From Acheta domesticus (lineage: Eukaryota; Arthropoda; Insecta; Orthoptera; Gryllidae), in NCBI GenBank assembly GCA_031308135.1, contig JAHLJT010003656.1, forward strand, positions 51,196,421 to 51,260,420: a stretch of DNA of 64,000 nucleotides. Direction: 5' to 3'. The notes under the pieces were generated by a model. That model was not told where the DNA came from and did not search any database. It saw only the letters and a program-made list of their open reading frames with translations. Shown here piece by piece: positions 12,290 to 22,300 of this stretch. The position numbers and the translations under genes were made by a program. The stretch's first letter is position 1. Each line of letters opens with the position of its first letter.

Positions 12290-12790
12290 TAAAATGTTGG
12301 CAAGTATAAACAGGTAGGGAAACTATTCTTACTGATACTGGTAAAACTTTTGCATGCACTCAAGCCAAGACAGTTAGGGTTAAAAAGAGAAAACAAGGGA
12401 AAAAAATTGGAAAAAATAATGCAGACGGAGTGGGCAAGAGAGATAGGAGTGTCAAAGGAATTCCTCTGTTATTTAGTAAAAAAAGGAATAGTTAGTTGAC
12501 GGATGCTCTGACCAATAGAGAACAAGCAAATGAAGCAGTGGCAGCAATGTAGAGATCCAAGTGAGGAGGCAAAATCCAGAAAACATCCGTAACTTTTCCA
12601 TGATGTTGCTAAAAACTCGAATAAAAAATGAAATGGAATGTGGTAAACTGCTGGAGGCAAAAGGAGAACTTGTAGCAGTAGAGGAAGGAAAAACTGAAGA
12701 ATTTAATATAGCAAGAGTTGTACATATAATTTAATTAGCAGCACTGCTTGCATCACTGAGAAGGACTGGAAAGATTCATATGACGCTAAC
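12290..12790 (+). pseudogene. Phage small terminase / Nu1-like protein, copy 2
   Basis: This is a second copy of the segment at about 4612-5130. It begins with the same methyltransferase-tail sequence (TTGGCAAGTATAAACAGGTA) and continues with TEWAREIGVSKEFLCYLVKK, LTDALTNREQANEAVAAM, MLLKTRIKNEMECGKLLEAK, GELVAVEEGKTEEFNIARVV. The reading is cleaner than copy 1, with fewer shifts, but stops after AAM and near VVHI break it. In intact phages the protein recognises DNA for packaging. The duplication means either an internal duplication of the insert or two related prophages in the donor. Confidence 0.65.
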
Positions 12791-12839
12791 TAAAGATTAC
12801 AAACTGACTTGAAGAATCATTTAATGTGTAATAGTTTAG

Positions 12840-13545
12840 ACTTAATCTGACAAGCTGATAAAGTAAGATAAAAATATTAACAAATTTAAAAGGAATGTCA
12901 AATGTGAGTACAGCACAAGAAAAAATACTAAAAACCAAGGTTGGGATTGCTAGGACTTGCAAAGCAATTTGGAAATGTATCCCAAACGTGTAAGGTAATG
13001 GGATATTCAAGGGATTCATTTTACCACTTCAAAGAACAGAATGAAACAGGAGGAGAAAAAGCTTTACACTAGATAAGCAAAAGCAAGCCATTATATGCAG
13101 AGTGTCAGAGGATATAGAAAAAACATAATGGAAATAGCAATAAAATGTCCAATATATGGACAAGAAAGAGCAGCAAAAAAGAGAATTCTCATCTCTGCAA
13201 GTGGAATAAAATCAGTGTGGCAAAGAAACGATCTTGAAAATTTCAAGAAGAGGTTAAAAGCGTCAGAAACAAAGGTTACACAAGATGGCATAGTTTTAGC
13301 AGAAGGACAACTATAGCTCTGGAAAAGGCTAAAGAAGAAAAAGAAACCCATGGAGACATTGAAACAGAGCATTCAGGATATTTAGGTAGCCAAGACAGTT
13401 ATAATGTGGGTAATATCAAAGGTATTGGACAAATTTAACAGCAAACCTTTGTTGATACCTATTCCAGAGTTGCTTTTGCTAAGCCTTTTACAGAAAGGAC
13501 TGCTATCACAGCTGCATATCTTCTTAATGACAGGGTAGTAGACAG
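12840..13545 (+). pseudogene. IS481-type transposase remnant
   Basis: Readings across frameshifts give MSNVSTAQEKI, LAKQFGNVSQTCKVMGYS and RDSFYRFKEQNETGGE (helix-turn-helix region), then MEIAIKCPIYGQERAAKK, ASGIKSVWQRNDLENFKKR, and finally GNIKGIGQI with TFVDTYSRVAFAKPFTER and TAITAAYLLNDRVV, the start of an integrase-core domain carrying the VDxYSR motif. This order matches bacterial IS481-family transposases. The frame 13095-13316 is the longest uninterrupted part. The remnant ends abruptly at a GA-rich simple repeat, before the rest of the catalytic core. It supports a bacterial source for the whole 3.5-13.5 kb block. Confidence 0.75.
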
Positions 13546-13640
13546 ATAATACGAGAGAGATGGAGACAGACAGAGAGAGAGAGAGTCAGAGCAGACAGAG
13601 AGAGATAGAAAGAGTCAGGGAGAGGGAGAGGTGGTAAATA
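13546..13640 (+). repeat. GA-rich simple repeat
   Basis: Runs of GAGAGA mixed with CAGA mark the right edge of the bacterial-type sequence. Confidence 0.8.
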
Positions 13641-15370
13641 AGCACTTGAGAGTAAGTAAACTGAATGTGTAATTTACCATTTACTTAGTATTTAGCATTT
13701 TATTTAATATTATTTATTCATTATTAGCAAATGTTTGTTCAACATATCAAGAATGCTTTATTGTCTTAATTTACACATCAATGAGTTTGAAATACATACA
13801 AAGAACTTAATATGTTTCTATAGTTATGGTAAAATGGAGAAAATACTTTCCAAAACACACCTTGAAACAGAATCTATGTATCCTTATTGATAGTTTTATC
13901 GAACATCAATAATAGTCTTACAAAAATAAACTTTTAAAACATGCTAATTATTAACAACATTTTTTCTTCTAATTTTTGCATCAATAAATATGCTAGATGA
14001 AATGTGTGCACTCGCATGTATAGTTGAATACACTTTTGTAAATGCATTTAAAACTACAAATATTAACTTGATAATATTTATCTTCACCATCTGTTAAATA
14101 TATTTTCAGCTACAAGATTTGTATTTTATTTGGGAACATTTTCTGTTTTGTTAGCTTTTTTGCTTACAAATGGACAGGTTCAAACTTGATATTTTGACAA
14201 TTATATTGATAATAATGTATTACAATTTTTAATGCAGAAAGAAGATTCTCGTTAGATTGAACATCTATTACACAAATTATATTTTAATATATGCATTAAA
14301 TGTATCAAAATTCGTAGCTAAAGCAATGTCTTCAAGACATCATTTATTTTAATTATCTAAATTAATATCATTTTCTAAGCTTCTGTTGGTTTTCCTTCAG
14401 AGCACGGGTGTCCAAATTGCATGGCCTCAAGGGCCACAACTAAATCCTTTTATACGACTGCAGGTCAGTTACTCAGGTGATCCCAAGGACGTTATATAAC
14501 ATGGAGGTGGCATGCCCCACCTTTCCCATTGCAGAAAATGATGTCAGCCACTTGCAAGCTTGGTTAGGCTTCCTGCCAAACAGTTCTCCCAAAAAGCCTG
14601 AAATCTACCTTTTTCCACCTATATATTTTATTTATTCATACTTTGACAAGGAAGATGTTTGATACATAATTATTTGTAATTAACAGACAGAAATATTCAT
14701 AGAATAAAGCAAACCAGACCTGGGAAAAATATTAAACCTCCCCAAAATTCATTAAGTGGCAGAGGAAATATATTAAAAAATTGTTTCATTTATTGCATGA
14801 AGCTGATTAGAATTTCATTTATGTGCTTGATGGCATGTTTTCTTGAAACAGAATTGTACCTTTCACTTCTTGGGAGTGAGAAATTACAATATCTTAAAAA
14901 AGAAACAAAAAAACAACAACAAATAACAGGGAACAGATTCTGAATGCAAGTGCTTTTAGAATGTTACATACAATATGCAAGGAGCTGAAACTAATGTCAC
15001 ACAAATTGATATTGTGAAAACTGCTAGTTATGGTCCAAATTTGACATAAGAAAATAATTAAGTTGTTATATTTGCAAGGAGCCTGAAAATTGAAAAATTC
15101 TGAAAGGAAATGGTTGAATTAGAATTGCCTGAGCAATTCTAATTCAGTTTTAATTCCTACTGACCTGAACAGAAGCATTCAGGTTTTTAATCACAGAACT
15201 GAGAAGAAATTTATACATGAATAAAATTATAAATCTGCTCAAATTTAGGTTTTCCTGAAGCCAATCATTTTCAATAACAAATTCCAAAACAAATATTTTT
15301 CAAATGCAAACAATATATTATTTGAAAAAAATAAAACAATAAATATGTATAAATAATACCAAATATACAT
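13641..15370. other. AT-rich non-coding stretch
   Basis: Nothing recognisable was found. A short GGGTGTCCAAATTGC...GGGCCACAAC motif at 14404-14440 is reminiscent of hAT-derived termini, but no partner end was found. Confidence 0.45.
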
Positions 15371-17403
15371 ATAAACATTGATGGGGTTGATATAAAGGAT
15401 CCAAAAAAAGTAGCAGATTCTTTTAATAACTATTATTCTAATATCGCTTCAAATATTTTCACCACAAACACACTTGGTAACACCAGTACTAACAGGAATT
15501 TCAGAAGTGTGGAAACTTTTAATATCAGTTCAATGTTCATAACGCCAACAAATGAATTAGAAGTGACTGCAACAATAAAAGGACTGAGTAATAAGAAATC
15601 CACAGGTGTAGATGAGATCTCAGATTACTTGGTAAAAAAATGTTGCAGTAACATAGTACATCCATTAACCCATATTATTAACTTGTCATTTCAAACCGGA
15701 AATTTTCCTGATCACTTAAAAATAGCTAAAGTAAAGCCACTATATAAGAAGGGGCTTGAAACAGAAATGGGAAACTATAGACCAGTCTCACTTTTATCTG
15801 TTTTTTCTAAAATTATAGAAAAGATAATGTATACTAGGCTTACTTCATTTTTAAGAAAGCACAAATCTATAACAAACAAGCAACATGGTTTCTGTAAAGG
15901 GAAATCTACCAACACAGCTACAATGGATTTCTTAGAAAGTATTTATCAGGCTGTTGATAAGAAGCACATTAGTATAGGATTATTCCTAGATCTTTCAAAG
16001 GCCTTTGATCTAGTTGACCATGATATATTACTGGATAAAATGGAGTTAATTGGAATACGAGGGATTGCCTATGATTGGTTTAAATCATTTCTTACCAACC
16101 GTAAACAAATGGTGGAAATTGTCCATACTCATGGAAATACCAAAACTGTTTCTAAATATCTTTCCGAAGTAAACCAGATATCATATGGAGTGCCACAGGG
16201 TTCAGTTCTTGGGCCTGTATTATTTCTTATATATATCAATGATTTGGGATATTATCTTAATGAAGGGGAAACAACATTTTTTGCCAATGACACAAGTATA
16301 TTTTTCACAGGTTAACCTCTACAGGTCATCAATCTTAATTTGAACCTCATTTGCATTAGAATTCTAATGCAAATGAGGTTCAAATTAAGATTGATGACAC
16401 TGTACACAAATTATGTGAATGGTTTGAGAGTAATAGGCTAATAATAAATAAAGATAAAACTACTGCAATTTCTTTTCATCAATCCCAAAATATAAATTTT
16501 GAATGTCCACCTATAAAGATTTACAACAAATGCATCACTTATATGGACCAAACAAGGTTTTTGGGGATTTGGCTAGACAACACACTGAAATGGAAACCAC
16601 ATGTTCAAGAATTAACAAAAAGATAGAGTAAAGTATGCTTTGCTTTACAATACATCAGGAGAACACTGCAAATAGAATCAACTCGTTTGTTGTATTTTGC
16701 TCATTTTCATTCTATCTTGTTGTATGGAATAATTTTCTGGGGAAATTCATCTCATGCCACATCCATTTTTAAGCTTCAAAAACGAGCAATTAGAATAATG
16801 ATGCAGGTTAGTAGAAGCACAAGTTGTAGACAGCTCTTTAAAACACTACACATACTACCATTACCGTGCCTATACATTTTTGAAACATTAATGTTTGTAA
16901 AACAAAATTTACAACTGTATACAAAGAAAACACTTGTACATCCCTATAATATAAGGAACAAAGAAGACCTGTTTGTAATACCTGTTAACACTAACCTATG
17001 TAAAAATAATTTCTTCCATACTGGACTTCGTTTGTACAATCATCTGCCCAAATACCTCAAAGACTTGCCTGAGCTGGGTGCATTCCGGAGAGGTCTGCAT
17101 TCCCTTTTGTCTAGTCATAACTTCTACAATGTGAACGAATTTCTAAATTATAAGACTATTTAGGGTAAAATGTGTGTTGGAGCAGAATGTGTCTATGATA
17201 TGTAATTGTTGTATGTAAAACCAAAGTTGCATTATGCACATCTATAAGCATATTGTATTTACAAGTTAGATATGAAAGTATTGTAGCCTATAAATAAGTA
17301 TCTTTGTAAATAATTTTGTTATGTATTTTATATTGTATTTAAAAATGACTTGTCCTATGTCATATGTTATGACCAACTGGATCAATACATATCTATCTAT
17401 CTA
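15371..17403 (+). mobile_element. 5'-truncated CR1/Jockey-like LINE
   Basis: A reverse transcriptase runs from about 15390 to 17163. Visible blocks are VKPLYKKG, NYRPVSLLSVFSKIIEK, QHGFCKGKSTNTATMDF, GLFLDLSKAFDLVDHD (intact first Asp) and YGVPQGSVLGPVLF. The catalytic FADD box reads FAND, which removes one metal-binding Asp. Reading stops at 16314, where a 74-bp palindrome interrupts it, and resumes as IDDTVHKLCEWFESNRLIIN. A C-terminal part (16687-17163) follows after another stop. The 3' end is marked by (ATCT)n at about 17386-17402. It belongs to the same broad clade as the LINE at 5.7 kb but is a separate family, judged by the different tail. Confidence 0.85.
16325..16398. repeat. 74-bp perfect palindrome inside the LINE
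   Basis: The left 37 bases are the exact reverse complement of the right 37, with centre AGAATTCT. The right half is LINE coding sequence, so the left half is an inverted copy of it. It sits exactly where the reverse-transcriptase frame breaks. Confidence 0.95.
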
Positions 17404-17690
17404 ATATACCTCTTCCATGGCAAATTTTTTTTCCAAAGATCAGGCATTCAACTAAGGTGTATCTCAGCCTTATCCAACAGCAAATTTTTGCCGGTGCGGC
17501 CATAAACACCACAGGTTACCATTTTATCACTCTGAAATAATGTCAAATAGTTTAAAGCAAAAAATATAAGCTGAAATAACGACAAATAGCTTAAAAATCT
17601 AGAGTTTAGTTTACGATATTCAATTACGTTTGGCCCTTACGTTAGACACTCACCTTACAATAAATTGTCCAAACAATTTATTTCTCTGGG

Positions 17691-17825
17691 AAATGTAGTT
17701 TATGCAAGTAGTTTATAATGTGAAGCTTTATTGCATGAGTACATGATTTGTAAACGAGCGACGTTAGGAGCGAGTTTTCAATTTCGTACTAATGCAATAA
17801 AGCAACATTATAAACGAACATATGG

Positions 17826-17859
<34 letters not shown>

Positions 17860-17990
17860 ATTGTTTTATGACAGCATTACAAATTCATAAGAGAATCAAA
17901 CTTAATTTTGCAAAAAATTTCCTGTGATGTTTGTCATCCGTGCGAGAAAGCGATCCTCGGCTGTTACATTTAATAACCGCGCCACTTTTT
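17691..17990. repeat. Dispersed repeat with inverted arms, copy 1, with (GTT)n
   Basis: The arms GTTTATAATGTGAAGCTTTA (17711 on) and TAAAGCAACATTATAAAC (ending 17815) are inverted. The same order of blocks (TTTATTGCATGAG, AACGAGCGACGTTAG, ATGACAGCATTA, GAGAATCAAACTTAATTTTG, TTTCCTGTGATGT) occurs in the IR intron at about 44320-44600. A (GTT)n microsatellite at 17826-17865 is present only here. Confidence 0.75.
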
Positions 17991-18264
17991 TTGGCCGATG
18001 ACCTTGCTTCCCCCTCCCTTGAGCAATAAACAGTTGAAGGCTAAAGCTCGCAGCGAGCACACACATTCCAAACAGAAACTTCGTTGGCGCGAAACAGAAG
18101 TTAGTCAAAACTATTGTAGTTGCTTTTAAAGTCGAGAATTTCTCTTCGGGTTTATTCTCAATAATATATAAAGAAATGACTGAAGCATGTCCAGGTTCTT
18201 TAAGGGAGGCACCTCCAATTCCTGAGAAAGTTAAGAGGACGTATATTAGCGGCCAACGCAAAAT

Positions 18265-19214
18265 TATCTCGTGCTCACATCTCAAATCTTAACAAGAAGC
18301 TCACCAAATCTTGCTATGCACCATACACCCTCAGGCCGAACTCGAACATTGAGACACTTCGGACAATGTATTTTGCAAACGTGCACTCACACCTAAAATA
18401 TGGAATAATTTTCTGGGGGACATGCCCCTGAAAGCGCTCGCACATTTATTATCCAAAAAAGAATACTGCAAACAATGACCAGCACTCATAAGCTGGAGTC
18501 TTGCAAACCCCTGTTCAATAAACTAAGGATTCTTCCTCTACCATGCATGTACATATTTGAAATAGTGGTATTCACAAAGATTCTCATGGAAAACAAAGAC
18601 ACTTTTACTCTAAATTTTGATGTACACAACTACAAAACTCGTCAAAAGGATAACCTACATGTTTCCCACTCTGAAACTACATTTTATCAAAAAAGTACCC
18701 TAAGAGAGGGCATTACACTTTCCAACAAGCTATGCCATGGTATTAAAGACATAAACACAATAAATACATTCAAAAGTAAATTGAAAGCTTTCCTGCTTAA
18801 CAACATGTTCTACAGTGTGAAGGAATACACAAATCACAACTCTACTTCCCTTAACAACATATAAATAAACAAAAATTTTTATCCCATTTGACTTTCTGTT
18901 TCATGTTGACTGTTCAAGCTGAAGCAAAGAAAAAACTGGCTTGTCCTGCCCTGCCTCTTGTTGTACTAAATTGCAGGTGGATTGATGTAGAAGGAGAATG
19001 CCTGATCAAAATTCTATTCCTTCTCCCTTAATTTGACAGATACATTAGGCTCTATTAACAATAATGTTATTAAATAATTTCTCAACGAATACTATTATTA
19101 TTATGTTGTTATTATCATTATTGATATTGTTATTATTAATATTATTGACAAGTAAACCTGCATATATCATATCTGAATCGTCATACACAATTAAAATTGT
19201 ATAAGTGACTCAAT

Positions 19215-19218
<4 letters not shown>
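18265..19218 (+). mobile_element. 3' fragment of a CR1/Jockey-like LINE
   Basis: The fragment begins within the reverse-transcriptase C-terminus (NLNKKLTKSCYA, NIETLRTMYFANVHSHLKYG) and continues at 18475-18864 with ILPLPCMYIFEIVVFTK and HNYKTRQKDNLHVSHSET. These match the equivalent part of the LINE at 5.7-8.3 kb. Its 3' end (TCGTCATACA..., then TGACTCAATATTTG) also resembles that LINE's end, and it runs straight into (TTA)n. It is therefore the same or a sister family. Confidence 0.8.
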
Positions 19219-19373
<155 letters not shown>

Positions 19374-22300
19374 CAGCGGCAGCGGCAGCGGCAGCGGCAG
19401 CGGCAGCGGCAGCGGCAGCGGCAGCGGCAGCGGCAGCGGCAGCGGCAGCGGCAGCGGCAGCGGCAGCGGCAGCGGCAGCGGCAGCGGCAGCGGCAGCGGC
19501 AGCGGCAGCGGCAGCGGCAGCGGCAGCGGCAGCGGCAGCGGCAGCGGCAGCGGCAGCGGCAGCGGCAGCGGCAGCGGCAGCGGCAGCGGCAGCGGCAGCG
19601 GCAGCGGCAGCGGCAGCGGCAGCGGCAGCGGCAGCGGCAGCGGCAGCGGCAGCGGCAGCGGCAGCGGCAGCGGCAGCGGCAGCGGCAGCGGCAGCGGCAG
19701 CGGCAGCGGCAGCGGCAGCGGCAGCGGCAGCGGCAGCGGCAGCGGCAGCGGCAGCGCAGCGGCAGCGGCAGCGGCAGCGGCAGCGGCAGCGGCAGCGGCA
19801 GCGGCAGCGGCAGCGGCAGCGGCAGCGGCAGCGGCAGCGGCAGCGGCAGCGGCAGCGGCAGCGGCAGCGGCAGCGGCAGCGGCAGCGGCAGCGGCAGCGG
19901 CAGCGGCAGCGGCAGCGGCAGCGGCAGCGGCAGCGGCAGCGGCAGCGGCAGCGGCAGCGGCAGCGGCAGCGGCAGCGGCAGCGGCAGCGGCAGCGGCAGC
20001 GGCAGCGGCAGCGGCAGCGGCAGCGGCAGCGGCAGCGGCAGCGGCAGCGGCAGCGGCAGCGGCAGCGGCAGCGGCAGCGGCAGCGGCAGCGGCAGCGGCA
20101 GCGGCAGCGGCAGCGGCAGCGGCAGCGGCAGCGGCAGCGGCAGCGGCAGCGGCAGCGGCAGCGGCAGCGGCAGCGGCAGCGGCAGCGGCAGCGGCAGCGG
20201 CAGCGGCAGCGGCAGCGGCAGCGGCAGCGGCAGCGGCAGCGGCAGCGGCAGCGGCAGCGGCAGCGGCAGCGGCAGCGGCAGCGGCAGCGGCAGCGGCAGC
20301 GGCAGCGGCAGCGGCAGCGGCAGCGGCAGCGGCAGCGGCAGCGGCAGCGGCAGCGGCAGCGGCAGCGGCAGCGGCAGCGGCAGCGGCAGCGGCAGCGGCA
20401 GCGGCAGCGGCAGCGGCAGCGGCAGCGGCAGCAGGCAGCGGCAGCGGCAGCGGCAGCGGCAGCGGCAGCGGCAGCGGCAGCGGCAGCGGCAGCGGCAGCG
20501 GCAGCGGCAGCGGCAGCGGCAGCGGCAGCGGCAGCGGCAGCGGCAGCGGCAGCGGCAGCGGCAGCGGCAGCGGCAGCGGCAGCGGCAGCGGCAGCGGCAG
20601 CGGCAGCGGCAGCGGCAGCGGCAGCGGCAGCGGCAGCGGCAGCGGCAGCGGCAGCGGCAGCGGCAGCGGCAGCGGCAGCGGCAGCGGCAGCGGCAGCGGC
20701 AGCGGCAGCGGCAGCGGCAGCGGCAGCGGCAGCGGCAGCGGCAGCGGCAGCGGCAGCGGCAGCGGCAGCGGCAGCGGCAGCGGCAGCGGCAGCGGCAGCG
20801 GCAGCGGCAGCGGCAGCGGCAGCGGCAGCGGCAGCGGCAGCGGCAGCGGCAGCGGCAGCGGCAGCGGCAGCGGCAGCGGCAGCGGCAGCGGCAGCGGCAG
20901 CGGCAGCGGCAGCGGCAGCGGCAGCGGCAGCGGCAGCGGCAGCGGCAGCGGCAGCGGCAGCGGCAGCGGCAGCGGCAGCGGCAGCGGCAGCGGCAGCGGC
21001 AGCGGCAGCGGCAGCGGCAGCGGCAGCGGCAGCGGCAGCGGCAGCGGCAGCGGCAGCGGCAGCGGCAGCGGCAGCGCAGCGGCAGCGGCAGCGGCAGCGG
21101 CAGCGGCAGCGGCAGCGGCAGCGGCAGCGGCAGCGGCAGCGGCAGCGGCAGCGGCAGCGGCAGCGGCAGCGGCAGCGGCAGCGGCAGCGGCAGCGGCAGC
21201 GGCAGCGGCAGCGGCAGCGGCAGCGGCAGCGGCAGCGGCAGCGGCAGCGGCAGCGGCAGCGGCAGCGGCAGCGGCAGCGGCAGCGGCAGCGGCAGCGGCA
21301 GCGGCAGCGGCAGCGGCAGCGGCAGCGGCAGCGGCAGCGGCAGCGGCAGCGGCAGCGGCAGCGGCAGCGGCAGCGGCAGCGGCAGCGGCAGCGGCAGCGG
21401 CAGCGGCAGCGGCAGCGGCAGCGGCAGCGGCAGCGGCAGCGGCAGCGGCAGCGGCAGCGGCAGCGGCAGCGGCAGCGGCAGCGGCAGCGGCAGCGGCAGC
21501 GGCAGCGGCAGCGGCAGCGGCAGCGGCAGCGGCAGCGGCAGCGGCAGCGGCAGCGGCAGCGGCAGCGGCAGCGGCAGCGGCAGCGGCAGCGGCAGCGGCA
21601 GCGGCAGCGGCAGCGGCAGCGGCAGCGGCAGCGGCAGCGGCAGCGGCAGCGGCAGCGGCAGCGGCAGCGGCAGCGGCAGCGGCAGCGGCAGCGGCAGCGG
21701 CAGCGGCAGCGGCAGCGGCAGCGGCAGCGGCAGCGGCAGCGGCAGCGGCAGCGGCAGCGGCAGCGGCAGCGGCAGCGGCAGCGGCAGCGGCAGCGGCAGC
21801 GGCAGCGGCAGCGGCAGCGGCAGCGGCAGCGGCAGCGGCAGCGGCAGCGGCAGCGGCAGCGGCAGCGGCAGCGGCAGCGGCAGCGGCAGCGGCAGCGGCA
21901 GCGGCAGCGGCAGCGGCAGCGGCAGCGGCAGCGGCAGCGGCAGCGGCAGCGGCAGCGGCAGCGGCAGCGGCAGCGGCAGCGGCAGCGGCAGCGGCAGCGG
22001 CAGCGGCAGCGGCAGCGGCAGCGGCAGCGGCAGCGGCAGCGGCAGCGGCAGCGGCAGCGGCAGCGGCAGCGGCAGCGGCAGCGGCAGCGGCAGCGGCAGC
22101 GGCAGCGGCAGCGGCAGCGGCAGCGGCAGCGGCAGCGGCAGCGGCAGCGGCAGCGGCAGCGGCAGCGGCAGCGGCAGCGGCAGCGGCAGCGGCAGCGGCA
22201 GCGGCAGCGGCAGCGGCAGCGGCAGCGGCAGCGGCAGCGGCAGCGGGGGCAGCGGCAGCGGCAGCGGCAGCGGCAGCGGCAGCGGCAGCGGCAGCGGCAG

